Below, in pieces: positions 7,759-16,056 of a stretch of DNA of 38,551 nt. The notes below the pieces were generated by a model that made no database searches, was not told the origin of the DNA, and was given only the letters and a program-made list of their open reading frames with translations. Both the position numbers and the translations under genes were made by a program. Location of the stretch: NCBI GenBank assembly GCA_003243965.1, contig QHBO01000045.1:1-38551 (forward strand), read 5' to 3'. Each line of letters starts with the position of its first letter. Positions within the stretch are counted from its first letter, which is position 1. The stretch is from Chloroflexota bacterium. GTDB taxonomy: Bacteria; Chloroflexota; Limnocylindria; QHBO01.

Positions 7759-9498
7759 CTAGGCCGGAGGAGCGGGATTCAGGAAGTTCCCGAAGAGCCC
7801 CTTCCAGTAGTCGAAGGCAGCGGTGCGACCGATGTGGAGCGGGTGCTTGGTGTCCCACTCCAACGCGTACGAGGTCACCACGTCATTCGCGTCGAAACTG
7901 GAGCCGTTGCTGAACTTCACGTTCTGCCGCAGCTTGCAGGTCCACGTCAGCTGGTCGCTGCTGGGCGTGCACTCCGTGGCGAGGTCAGGCACCGCATCGG
8001 TGCCGCCGACCTTGTAGGTGTACAGGCCCTGGTTGATCTGCTCGCAGAGGCGCAGCGTCTCGCCGTCGGTCTCGTCGCCGCAGTAGAGGCTGATCGGCTC
8101 CGCGTTCTGCATGAACGTCAGCTGGTCACCGCTCGCCGGCTTCATCACCGCGAACCGCTCGTCGGTGAGGGGAGCCGCGTACGCGCCTGAGACATCGGCC
8201 TTGAACGCCGTCGCCGAGGCGCCATGCGCCAGCGGGATCATCGGGACGTGCTGCTTGATGAGCTTGTTGACCTCGGTGTAGGCCGAGGTGCGGACCGCGT
8301 CATCGGCCGACTGGGCGCCCTTCTGGATCGCCGCCACCAGGTCCGGGAACTTGGCGCCGAACTGGTCGGAGGCGCCCTGGCCGAAGTGGTAGTCGACGAA
8401 GTCGGTCTGGTCGGGATAGTCCGCGCCCCAGCCGAGCAGGTACAGGCCGGTCAGCTTCCCGGCGCTGGCGTTGTCGAGGTACGCCCCCGACTCCTGGACG
8501 TCGATGGTGGTGGTGATGCCCAAGTTGTTCTTCAGCTGGCTCTGGATCTCCTGCGCCACCGACTTCGGATCGGGCAGGTAGCCGCGAACCACGTCGCGCA
8601 GCGAGATCTTGGTCGTGAAGCCGTTCGGGAAGCCGGCATCGGCGAGCATCTTCTTTGCCGCGGCGGCATCGAACCCGTACCACTTGTCGCCCACGCAGCC
8701 GTACTTGATCTCGCACGGCGTGAAGAAGTCGGCAACCGTCGAGCCCGCGGGGTAGAAGTTGTCCACGATTCGCTTCCGGTCGATGCCCATCGCGATCGCC
8801 TGGCGGACCTTCTCGTTGGCCATCGGATTCTTGCTGTTGTCGAAGCCGGTGGCCTTGGGTTGGTTGTTGAAGCCGAGATACGCGATGTTCAGGCCGGCGC
8901 GCTTGTAGAGCTTGAGCGCCGGGTTGGCCTCGATGGTCTTGAAGTCGTCGGTGCCGGGGTTGTCGATCCCGTCGACCGTCCCCGCCTGCAGCTCCACCAG
9001 CCGCTGCGCGGCCTCGCTGCTCCACTTGACGACGACGGTGCTGACCAGCGGCTTGTCACCCCAGTAGTTGGGGTTGGCCTGCAGCGTCATGTGGTCGCCG
9101 CGCTGCCACTCCTTGAGCATGTACGGACCGGTGCCGACCGGCCGTGCCAGGAGCAGGTGGCTGACCATCGCTGTCTGCAGGTACTGGCTGTCCTGGATCT
9201 GGAAGGCGCTGAACGCGATCTTCGACAGGAACGACCCATCGGGATAGCAGAGCGAGAACTGCACAGTGTGCTCGTCGACCGCCTTGATCTCCTTCATCTC
9301 GCCGTTGTAGCCCTTGGCCTTGCAGTCGGCCGGGCCGCTTGCCGGATAGCTCATCGGAGCGAATGGCCCCGAGCTGACCGATGGCTGAACGCTCGGCGCA
9401 CCGCTCGCCGATGGAGACGTGCTCTGGCCCTGCCCGCCGCACGCGGCGAGGACGAGGCCCAGAACGGTGAACATGGAGAACGCTCTCCATCTCCGCAT
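7759..9498 (-). CDS. Circularly permuted SBP_bac_5 peptide-binding lipoprotein (system 1)
   Basis: A 579-residue lipoprotein with a signal peptide and lipobox LAAC (Cys20), then a Ser/Pro/Gly linker to about residue 55. The family segments are in rotated order. Residues 66-150 (KAVDEHTVQFSL, PVGTGPYMLKEW, ANPNYWGDKP) belong to the middle of domain I. Residues 150-455 hold domain II and the usual C-terminal part (KVRQAIAMGIDRKRIV, LLGWGADYPD, VSGAYAAPL). Residues 456-575 are what normally forms the N-terminus (LTFMQNAEPISL, LYTYKVGG, LRQNVKFSNGSSFDANDVV). The frame is uninterrupted and has its own GGAGGG ribosome site 8 nt before the ATG. Eight cysteines besides Cys20 are present. It should deliver peptides or related solutes to DppBC; the ligand is not readable from sequence. 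Confidence 0.9.
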   Translation of the reverse strand: MRRWRAFSMFTVLGLVLAACGGQGQSTSPSASGAPSVQPSVSSGPFAPMSYPASGPADCKAKGYNGEMKEIKAVDEHTVQFSLCYPDGSFLSKIAFSAFQIQDSQYLQTAMVSHLLLARPVGTGPYMLKEWQRGDHMTLQANPNYWGDKPLVSTVVVKWSSEAAQRLVELQAGTVDGIDNPGTDDFKTIEANPALKLYKRAGLNIAYLGFNNQPKATGFDNSKNPMANEKVRQAIAMGIDRKRIVDNFYPAGSTVADFFTPCEIKYGCVGDKWYGFDAAAAKKMLADAGFPNGFTTKISLRDVVRGYLPDPKSVAQEIQSQLKNNLGITTTIDVQESGAYLDNASAGKLTGLYLLGWGADYPDQTDFVDYHFGQGASDQFGAKFPDLVAAIQKGAQSADDAVRTSAYTEVNKLIKQHVPMIPLAHGASATAFKADVSGAYAAPLTDERFAVMKPASGDQLTFMQNAEPISLYCGDETDGETLRLCEQINQGLYTYKVGGTDAVPDLATECTPSSDQLTWTCKLRQNVKFSNGSSFDANDVVTSYALEWDTKHPLHIGRTAAFDYWKGLFGNFLNPAPPA

Positions 9499-9610
9499 TC
9501 GGGAACCCTCCGCTTCTGTGGTATCGCCTCTCCGTCGGCGCTGCCCGTGTACCGCGCGTTGCGACGGCTAACCTTACCAGCGCAGCCGAGCCCTCGGCCG
9601 CCTGCCTGTG

Positions 9611-10783
9611 CTACTCCCCCGTGCCGGCCACCCCGGCGCCCTGCTCATGCGGGACCGCCGCCTGCGCGGCCGCCTCGTGCCGAGCGGCCACCGCGGCCGG
9701 TGTTCCACGCCGGACCCGGTCCTCCAGGTGCGCAACCCCCACATCGCTCTTCAGCGCATCCTCCGCGTAATGGCACGCCGCCCGATGGTCGTCACCGATC
9801 TGGCGCAGCGGCGGATCCTCGGTGCGGCAGTTCTCCGGCCGTCCGAGCCGCTCGTAGAGCCAGCAGCGCGTGTGGAATCGGCAGCCGCTCGGCGGGTTCA
9901 CCGGTGACGGGACGTCTCCGGTCAGGATCACCCGCCGCCGCTTGCGCTCTGCCTTGGGATCGGGGATCGGCACCGCCGAGAGGAGCGCCCGGGTGTAGGG
10001 ATGCCCCGGGGATTCATAGATGGCGGTCGGCGGGCCCAGCTCCACCAGTTTGCCGAGGTACATCACGCCGACGCGGTCGCTGATGTGGCGGACCACCGAC
10101 AGGTCATGCGCGATGAACAGATAGGTGAGGCCGAACTGCTCGCGAAGCTCGACCAGTAGGTTCAGCACCTGGGCCTGGATCGAGACATCGAGCGCGCTGA
10201 TCGGCTCGTCGCAGACGATGAACTCCGGCTCGACGGCGAGCGCGCGGGCAATGCCGATCCTCTGTCGCTGGCCGCCGGAGAACTCGTGCGGGTAGCGGTT
10301 GGTGTAGTTGGGGTTGAGGCCGACCAGGGCGAGCAGCTCGCGAACGCGATCCATGCGGTGACCGCTGCTCAGATGGTGCGTCTCGAGCGGCTCGCTCACG
10401 ATCGAGCCGACCGTCATCCGCGGGTTCAACGATCCGTAGGGGTCCTGGAAGATGATCTGCATCCGGCGGCGCATCCTGCGCAGCTCACCGCGCGAAAGGC
10501 TCATCAGGTCCCGCCCGTCGAAGAAGACCTTCCCGGCGGTCGGGTTGCGGAGCCGAATCAGTGCCCGTCCGGTGGTCGTCTTCCCGCATCCGGACTCTCC
10601 GACCAGGCCGAGCGTCTCTCCCTTGCGGATCTCGAAGCTGATGTCGTCCACGGCGCGGACGCGGCCGGCCTCGGTCTGGAACACGCCGGTCAGGATCGGG
10701 AAATGGATCTTCAGGTTCTGAACGTCGACCAAGGCCCCCGGGTCACGTGCCGGCGCGGCAGCCGTGTTCGCGACACTGGTCAC
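9611..10783 (-). CDS. dppF: Oligopeptide/dipeptide ABC importer ATP-binding protein, DppF type (system 2)
   Basis: About 390 residues. Walker A is GESGCGKT, the signature FSGGQRQR and Walker [11 protein letters not shown], followed by [11 protein letters not shown]. The oligo_HPY end has GCRFHTRCW. The C-terminus then continues about 60 residues past the usual end with an Ala/Glu-rich, apparently disordered tail. I chose GTG 10783: it overlaps the dppD stop as GTGA and has GGGAGG nine nt upstream. ATG 10792 is in the same frame but directly touches that GGGAGG. The open frame also extends to 10912, inside dppD. It powers importer 2 with the DppD encoded just upstream. Confidence 0.88.
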   Translation of the reverse strand: MTSVANTAAAPARDPGALVDVQNLKIHFPILTGVFQTEAGRVRAVDDISFEIRKGETLGLVGESGCGKTTTGRALIRLRNPTAGKVFFDGRDLMSLSRGELRRMRRRMQIIFQDPYGSLNPRMTVGSIVSEPLETHHLSSGHRMDRVRELLALVGLNPNYTNRYPHEFSGGQRQRIGIARALAVEPEFIVCDEPISALDVSIQAQVLNLLVELREQFGLTYLFIAHDLSVVRHISDRVGVMYLGKLVELGPPTAIYESPGHPYTRALLSAVPIPDPKAERKRRRVILTGDVPSPVNPPSGCRFHTRCWLYERLGRPENCRTEDPPLRQIGDDHRAACHYAEDALKSDVGVAHLEDRVRRGTPAAVAARHEAAAQAAVPHEQGAGVAGTGE

Positions 10784-11895
10784 TGGATCCATCCTCCCGG
10801 CTCGGTGCCCCAGCATCGGGCCGCATGCCGCTCGCCGACTCGGTCGGTGAGCTGGGGCTCCTTCTGCCGGCAGACGTCGCGGGCATACGTGCAGCGCGGC
10901 GAGAATCGGCATTCATCGGCCGGGTCGATCAGGTCCGGCGGCAGACCCTCGATGGTGCGCAGCCGGGCACCCTTCTGCTCGTCGAGGCGCGGAAGCGAGT
11001 CGAGCAGGCCCCACGCATAGGGCATCTGTGGCGTCTCGAAGATGTCGTCGACCATACCGGTCTCCACGATCCGACCGGCGTACATCACGTTCACCCGTTG
11101 GCACATGCCGGCCGCGATCCCCAGGTCATGGGTGATGAGGATCACCGCGGTGCCGAACTCCTCCGACAGCGAGCGGATCAGCTCCAGGATCTGGGCCTGG
11201 ATCGTCACGTCGAGTGCGGTGGTCGGCTCGTCGGCGAGCAGCAGCATCGGGTCGCAGGCGAGCGCGATGGCGATCATCACCCGCTGGCGCATGCCGCCGG
11301 AGAACTGGTGGGGATAGTCGCGCATGCGGTCGCGAGAGCGCGGGATGCCAACCTTGCTGAGCAGCTCCACCGCCCGCTCGTCGGCGTCCTTGCGCGACAG
11401 CCGCAGATGCATGCGCGCCGACTCGGCGATCTGGTAGCCGATGGTCAGCGTCGGGTTCAGGCTGGTCATCGGGTCTTGGAAGATGAAGCCGATCTTCTTG
11501 CCGCGCAGCAGCCGCATCTCTTCGGAGGAGAGCTTCAGCAGGTTGATCCCGTCGAGGATGATCTCGCCGGACACGATCTTGCCGGGTGGGTTGGGCACCA
11601 ACCGGGTGAGCGACAGAGCGGTGACGCTCTTGCCGCAGCCGGACTCGCCGACCAGTCCGAGCGTCTCGCCATAGTCGACCTCGAAGCTCACATCGTCGAC
11701 GGCATGCACCACACCGTCGCGGGTGAAGAACTGGGTCGATAGGTTGCGGACCTCCAGGAGCTTGCGCGCGTGCCGGCGGTTGTCGGCGAGCTGCTCGGCG
11801 AGGCGGCGGCCCTCTTCGGTGGCGATCGTGACGTCTTCGGGCAGCTCGGTCACCGCCGGGCTGCCGAGCCGGCTCCGGTCGTCAGACAACGTCAA
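10780..11895 (-). CDS. dppD: Oligopeptide/dipeptide ABC importer ATP-binding protein, DppD type (system 2)
   Basis: About 371 residues. Walker A is GESGCGKS, the signature FSGGMRQR, Walker [12 protein letters not shown], and the C-terminal Cys set is CRFSPRC, a Cys in RDVCR and one in ARCWG. An N-terminal extension of about 45 residues (acidic, Arg-rich) precedes the usual ABC start at [13 protein letters not shown]. The frame is open to 11985 inside dppC, but TTG 11895 lies two nt after the dppC TAA with AAGGGAAAG upstream, so I favour it; TTG 11889 and GTG 11853 are alternatives. It is the partner of the DppF at 9611-10783. Confidence 0.87.
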   Translation of the reverse strand: MTLSDDRSRLGSPAVTELPEDVTIATEEGRRLAEQLADNRRHARKLLEVRNLSTQFFTRDGVVHAVDDVSFEVDYGETLGLVGESGCGKSVTALSLTRLVPNPPGKIVSGEIILDGINLLKLSSEEMRLLRGKKIGFIFQDPMTSLNPTLTIGYQIAESARMHLRLSRKDADERAVELLSKVGIPRSRDRMRDYPHQFSGGMRQRVMIAIALACDPMLLLADEPTTALDVTIQAQILELIRSLSEEFGTAVILITHDLGIAAGMCQRVNVMYAGRIVETGMVDDIFETPQMPYAWGLLDSLPRLDEQKGARLRTIEGLPPDLIDPADECRFSPRCTYARDVCRQKEPQLTDRVGERHAARCWGTEPGGWIQ

Positions 11896-11896
11896 G

Positions 11897-12841
11897 TTAC
11901 TGCTTTCCCTTGAGCTTCGGGTCGAGCGCGTCCCTGAGCCCGTCGCCCAGGAAGGTGAAGCTGAGGAGCGCCAGCGCGATGGCAATCGCCGGGAAGATCA
12001 CCAGGTGCGGCTGCGAGCGGATGTAGTTCTGCCCATCCGCGATCAGGCTCCCCCACGACGCGCGGGGCGCCTGCGCACCGATGCCGATGAAGGCGAGCGT
12101 CGCCTCGGACAGGATCGCGCTCGGGATGCCGAGAGTGACCGCCACGATCACCGGACCGATGGCGTTCGGCAGCAGGTGGCGGGTCACGATCTTGAAGTCG
12201 GACACGCCGATGGCGCGCGCCGCCTCCACGAACTCGGTCTCTTTGAGCGACAGCAGCTGACCGCGGACGAGCCGCGCCATGGTCACCCACGAGACGATCC
12301 CGATGGCGACGAACACGAGCAGCAACCCGTTCATCGCCTGGCCGAAGAACGTCTCCCGGAAGGCGACCCCCAGCAGGATGATGAACAGCAGGTCGGGGAA
12401 CGCATAGATCACATCGGTGAAGCGCATCAGGAAGCTGTCGGTGCGACCGCCGAACCAGGCCGCCGCGGCGCCAATCGGCACACCGATGAACAGGACCACG
12501 ATCTGGACCACCATCGCGACCGTCATGCTGATCTGCGCCCCGTCCATCAGCCGGCTGAGCAGGTCGCGGCCCAGCTCATCGGTGCCCAGGATGTGCGCAC
12601 CCCGGAAGGGAGCCACCGGGCCGCCGGTCAGGGTCACCGCGTCGAGGTCCTGCGACTGGTACGGGAATGGCGCGATATACGGTCCGATGATCGCGATCAG
12701 CAGCAGCCCGAGGACGATCACGCCGCCCACGATCGCGAGTCGGTTCCGCAGCAGCCGGCTGAGCGCGTCGCTCCACAGGCTCGCCGACGGCTTGGCGCGC
12801 GCGGCGGCGGGCGCCTCGAGTGCCTGGGTGGTGTTCGCCAT
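11897..12841 (-). CDS. dppC: Oligopeptide/dipeptide ABC importer permease, DppC type (system 2)
   Basis: A 314-residue permease with a cytoplasmic N-terminus, TM1 around residues 38-56, the canonical LGTDELGRDLLSR after it, and the coupling loop EAARAIGVSDFKIV followed by RHLLPNAIGPVIV. The C-terminus, [17 protein letters not shown], is typical. Start ATG 12841 has AGGAGGA upstream. Unlike the DppC of system 1 it keeps the conserved loop motif and has no extra Cys pair. It pairs with the DppB at 12857-13774. Confidence 0.94.
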   Translation of the reverse strand: MANTTQALEAPAAARAKPSASLWSDALSRLLRNRLAIVGGVIVLGLLLIAIIGPYIAPFPYQSQDLDAVTLTGGPVAPFRGAHILGTDELGRDLLSRLMDGAQISMTVAMVVQIVVLFIGVPIGAAAAWFGGRTDSFLMRFTDVIYAFPDLLFIILLGVAFRETFFGQAMNGLLLVFVAIGIVSWVTMARLVRGQLLSLKETEFVEAARAIGVSDFKIVTRHLLPNAIGPVIVAVTLGIPSAILSEATLAFIGIGAQAPRASWGSLIADGQNYIRSQPHLVIFPAIAIALALLSFTFLGDGLRDALDPKLKGKQ

Positions 12842-12856
12842 CGCTCGGCGTTCCTC

Positions 12857-13774
12857 CTAGCTGTACCGGATCCGCGGGTCGATGTAGGCGTACAGCACGT
12901 CCACGATCAGGTTCATGACCGCGATGGCAACCGCGAAGATCATGGTCATGGCCATGATCACGCCGTAGTCACGCTGCCCAATGCTGGTCACGTAGTACCG
13001 GCCGATGCCCGGAATGCTGAACACGAACTCGATGATGAACGAGCCGGTGATCAGGAACGCCAGGATCGGCCCCAGGATGGTGACCACCGGGATCAGCGCG
13101 TTGCGAATCATGTGGACGACCACGATGCTCCCCTCCCGGAGGCCCTTGCTGTGCGCGGTGCGCACGTAGTCCTTGCGCGTCACCTCCAGCATCGAGGCAC
13201 GGGTGTAGCGCGCAATCTGGGCAATCGGGAAGAGGGCCAGCGCCACGGTGGGAAGGATCCAGTTGGCAGGCGAGTCCCAGCCGAAGGTCGGCAGCCATTT
13301 CAGCCAGACGCTGAAGATGACCAGCAGCAGGATGGCCGCCACGAAGCTGGGTGTACAGATGCCGAGCACCGAGACCAGCGTGGCGAGGTAGTCCGGGATC
13401 CCGTTGTGGCGCAGCGCGGCGATCACCCCCAGCGGGATGCCGATGATCACCGACAGCAGAAAGGCCTGGATGCCGAGTTGGACGGTGGTGCCGATGCCGT
13501 CGGCCACGATGTCGTTCACGCTGCGATCCAGGTACTTGTACGAGGGACCGAGGTCCCCGTGGAGCAGGCCGCCGACCCACTTCAGGTACTGGATCGGAAT
13601 CGGGTCGTCGAGGCCGTACTTCGCGTTCAGGGCGGCGACGGTGGCCTCCGGGAGCTTCTTCTCGCGGCTCCACGGGCCTCCCGGGGCCGAATGCATCAGG
13701 CCGAAGGTGATCACCGAGACGACGAACAGGACGGGGATGATCCAGAGCACCCGACGGATGATGTAGCCGAGCAC
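12857..13774 (-). CDS. dppB: Oligopeptide/dipeptide ABC importer permease, DppB type (system 2)
   Basis: A 305-residue permease of usual length starting at GTG 13774, with AAAGGAG seven nt upstream. It shows the DppB start MLGYIIRRVLWIIPVLFV, the SAPGGPW extracytoplasmic segment, the coupling loop RTAHSKGLREGSIVVVHMI and the end DVLYAYIDPRIRYS. It is separated from its binding-protein gene by 185 nt holding two hairpins and a heptamer repeat. It forms the pore of importer 2 with DppC. Confidence 0.94.
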   Translation of the reverse strand: MLGYIIRRVLWIIPVLFVVSVITFGLMHSAPGGPWSREKKLPEATVAALNAKYGLDDPIPIQYLKWVGGLLHGDLGPSYKYLDRSVNDIVADGIGTTVQLGIQAFLLSVIIGIPLGVIAALRHNGIPDYLATLVSVLGICTPSFVAAILLLVIFSVWLKWLPTFGWDSPANWILPTVALALFPIAQIARYTRASMLEVTRKDYVRTAHSKGLREGSIVVVHMIRNALIPVVTILGPILAFLITGSFIIEFVFSIPGIGRYYVTSIGQRDYGVIMAMTMIFAVAIAVMNLIVDVLYAYIDPRIRYS

Positions 13775-13785
13775 GACCCGACTCC

Positions 13786-13827
13786 TTTATCGCTGATCGC
13801 TTGTCGCTTATCGATTGTCGATTGTCG
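13786..13827 (+). repeat. Six tandem degenerate heptamers before dppB (system 2)
   Basis: On the plus strand the 42 nt split exactly into TTTATCG, CTGATCG, CTTGTCG, CTTATCG, ATTGTCG and ATTGTCG. The last two are identical and the others differ by one to three bases. On the transcript strand they read as CGA-starting heptamers ending just before the dppB ribosome site. The A+T content is clearly above that of the surrounding genes. It could be a protein-binding array, an unstructured mRNA segment that keeps the ribosome site open, or a slipped-strand tract. No function is visible. Confidence 0.75.
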
Positions 13828-13856
13828 CGGGGAGCTTCGTTGGCGGTGAGTGTATG

Positions 13857-13934
13857 CGACGGCCGCGGCTCCCGAAACCCTCGTTTTCGGGGGCCGTGGC
13901 CGTCGGGCGGACCGGAAAGACCGGCCCGCCCGAC
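13857..13934 (-). other. Two overlapping stem-loops between SBP gene and dppB (system 2)
   Basis: Hairpin A pairs 13857-13877 with 13885-13905: a 21-base stem with two mismatches and a seven-base loop. Hairpin B pairs GTCGGGCGG (13902-13910) with its complement at 13926-13934 and has an inner CCGG/CCGG stem around AAAGA. They share 13902-13905, so their full forms exclude each other. No T-run follows on the minus strand. The position matches the hairpin of system 1 at 7705-7739. An mRNA-stabilising or read-through-limiting role is likely but inferred. Confidence 0.65.
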
Positions 13935-13959
13935 GAGCGTTCGTCTCAGCGAGGACTAC

Positions 13960-15654
13960 TCAGTGGGGAGCGATGCTGACCCACGCGAAGAAGTTCTCGC
14001 CGGTGATCTGGCTGTCCTGGGAGGTGGGCACCAGGTTCTGGACCCACGGCTTGACCAGGGCGAAGCGCTGCCCGAAGCGAATCGGGATGATCGGGGCATC
14101 CTTCATCACCATCTCCTGGGCCTGGTTGTACAGGGGGAGCTGATCCTCGAGCTTTGGCTTGGTTGCTGCCTGCGCAAGGAGGTCGTCGACCTGCTTGTTG
14201 CAGTAGCCCATGTTGTTGTTCGTGGACTTGCAGCTGATCAGGTCGGTCAGGAAGTTGTTCGGGTGCGGGTAGTCCGCGCCCCAACCGAGGCGGAAGATGT
14301 CGAACGGATCCTTCGAGAGCCGATCGAGATACGCGCCCCACTCGAGCCCAACCGGCTTGACCTCGACACCGAACGCAGTTCGCCACTGCTCGGCCATGAA
14401 GGCGACCTTGTTCTCCCAGTTGGCGCCGGTGTTGTAACCGATCTGGAGCTTCAGGTCCGCCTTCGTCAGGTTGGCCTCCTTGAGGCCGGCCTCGAAGTCG
14501 GTCTTTGCCTTGGCGAGGTCATACGGGATGAACGCGGTGTCCTGGTGACCCGGCATTCCGGGCGGGACCAGGCTGTCCGCGACGACGCCGATCCCCGAGA
14601 AGGCGACCGCCATCATCTGCTTCTTGTTGATCGCCTCGCTGAAGGCCTTCCGCGCGGTGACGCTCTTGGTGAACAGGCCGGTCGGGTTCTTCAGGTCGAA
14701 CCCGAAGTAGGTGATGTTCAGCGTCGCGCCCTGGATCACCTGCTTGCTGAGCTTGGGATCGTTCTGGATCCGGCTCACCTCCTGCGACGGAGGAGCCCCG
14801 ATGTCGAGCTCGTTGGCCTCATAGGCGGCGAGACTCGCGGCGGGGTCGGTGATCATCGAGTACTGGACCTGCTGGATCTTGGGTGCGCCACCCTCGGCGG
14901 CCGAGATGGCCGGGTTCCAGTTCGGGTTGGGCTCGATGACGATCTTGGCGTTGTGCTGCCACTGGGTGAGCTTCATCGGGCCGGAGCCGACGTAGTTCTT
15001 GGCCTCGGTGAAACCCTTCTGGCTGACCCACTTCTTCTGCAGCGGCACGGTGCCGTACAGGCTGGCGATGTACACGAAGTACGCCGCCGGCTTGGCGAGC
15101 TCGACCACGAATGTCTTGTCATCCGGGGCGGAGACGCCGAACTTGGTCAGCAAGCCGTCGATCTTGGCGGCATCCTTCTTGGGGTCGGCCGCAAGCAGGT
15201 CGCTGCCGCCCTTGACGTCGGCCATGATGTAGCCGTAGCCGGCCGCATTGCGCGGGTCGACGAGACGCTTCCAGCTGAAGACGAAGTCACCGGCAACGAT
15301 CGGGTCGCCGTTGCTGTACTTGATGTTGTCCTGCAGGTGGAAGGTGATCTTCTGGCCGTCCGGCGCGACATCCCAGCTCTTGGCGAGCCAGGGCACGACG
15401 TTCAGCTGCTTGTCGAAGTAGACAAGCGTTGCGGTGATCGACCGCAGGACGGTGATCGACGCGCTGTCGGTCGCCTGGGTCGGGTCGAGGCTCGGCGGCT
15501 CACCGCCCATGTCGACGTGAAGGATCTGAGGCCCGCTGGCCGCGCCGCTGCCCGAGGCGTTGGCGGATGGGGAGTTGCTCCCCTGGGTACCACCGCAGGC
15601 GGCCAGGATCAAGCCCAGGACCACCAGGATGGCGAACGACTTCTTAAGCCACAT
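13960..15654 (-). CDS. SBP_bac_5 peptide-binding lipoprotein, canonical order (system 2)
   Basis: A 564-residue lipoprotein with lipobox LAAC (Cys20) and a Gly/Ser/Ala linker to residue 41. The family order is normal: LHVDMGGEPPSLDPTQATD (46-64), then LAKSWDVAPDGQKITFHLQ and IKYSNGDPIVAGDFVFSW in the first 130 residues. PDDKTFVVELAKPAAYF, then VGSGPMKLTQW, ARKAFSEAINKKQMM, LGWGADYPHPNNFL and the C-terminal VQNLVPTSQD region follow. This is the cluster C fold of DppA/OppA, which binds peptides outside the membrane and hands them to the DppBC pore. Start ATG 15654 has AAAGGA upstream. It is the first gene of importer 2 and has a long leader. Confidence 0.94.
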   Translation of the reverse strand: MWLKKSFAILVVLGLILAACGGTQGSNSPSANASGSGAASGPQILHVDMGGEPPSLDPTQATDSASITVLRSITATLVYFDKQLNVVPWLAKSWDVAPDGQKITFHLQDNIKYSNGDPIVAGDFVFSWKRLVDPRNAAGYGYIMADVKGGSDLLAADPKKDAAKIDGLLTKFGVSAPDDKTFVVELAKPAAYFVYIASLYGTVPLQKKWVSQKGFTEAKNYVGSGPMKLTQWQHNAKIVIEPNPNWNPAISAAEGGAPKIQQVQYSMITDPAASLAAYEANELDIGAPPSQEVSRIQNDPKLSKQVIQGATLNITYFGFDLKNPTGLFTKSVTARKAFSEAINKKQMMAVAFSGIGVVADSLVPPGMPGHQDTAFIPYDLAKAKTDFEAGLKEANLTKADLKLQIGYNTGANWENKVAFMAEQWRTAFGVEVKPVGLEWGAYLDRLSKDPFDIFRLGWGADYPHPNNFLTDLISCKSTNNNMGYCNKQVDDLLAQAATKPKLEDQLPLYNQAQEMVMKDAPIIPIRFGQRFALVKPWVQNLVPTSQDSQITGENFFAWVSIAPH

Positions 15655-15836
15655 ACACGTTCCTTTCGCCTGTTCGGCGTGAGTGAGAGCCGCTGAGTCC
15701 GCGGCAGATCGGTACCGTCATGAGCTCGAGCCCTTCGAGGCTCCAGCCGGTCACCGTCGAGCTATGACGTGACGATGGTCGCGGGTTCGACCTCCTCTCC
15801 TCCGTCTCCGTGGGTGCGGCCAGCCAGCCAACTAGG

Positions 15837-15881
15837 CGTTGGCGTCCATTCGCTCGCCCCGCGAACGAAGGGACGCCAACG
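15837..15881 (-). other. Long stem-loop in the gap upstream of the system 2 SBP gene
   Basis: CGTTGGCGTCC (15837-15847) pairs exactly with 15871-15881. Inside, TTCGCTCGC (15849-15857) pairs with GCGAACGAA (15861-15869) with one weak pair, separated by a single A/G mismatch, around a CCC loop. The result is about 20 paired bases. It lies 156 nt after the stop of the lipoprotein gene at 16057 (transcript direction) and 183 nt before the SBP start. No T-run follows on either strand. It may be a terminator lacking a U-tail, or a leader structure of the SBP mRNA. Confidence 0.65.
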
Positions 15882-15917
15882 CGCAGCGAGAAGAGCTCCG
15901 GAATCAACGGCCGGCAA

Positions 15918-15947
15918 ATGATTGCCCGCGGATGAACGTTGCGTCAA
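15918..15947 (-). promoter_or_regulatory. Candidate promoter of the system 2 peptide importer
   Basis: On the minus strand TTGACG (15947-15942) is followed after 18 nt by AATCAT (15923-15918), close to the sigma-70 consensus at -35 and fair at -10. It would place the mRNA start near 15911, giving a leader of about 255 nt that includes the stem-loop at 15837-15881. The whole gap 15655-16056 holds no convincing gene. Besides these two elements I see only a small hairpin, ATTCGC-TGC-GCGAAT, at 15995-16009. Confidence 0.4.
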
Positions 15948-16056
15948 GGAACCACAGCACCCCAGCCGTCGACTCGACTCACCGACAACTACCGATTCGC
16001 TGCGCGAATAGTTCATTCCGGGGCCAGTTCGGGCTCGCGGCGGGCGTGCGCCGTTC

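Noticed and set aside
7759..9498. The permuted SBP as a truncated pseudogene
   Set aside because: All family segments are present, only in rotated order, and the frame is intact with a signal peptide and ribosome site.
11723..13849. A 708-codon open frame on the plus strand
   Set aside because: It is antisense to clear dppC, dppB and dppD genes and shows the His/Arg/Asp-rich composition typical of antisense frames in GC-rich DNA.
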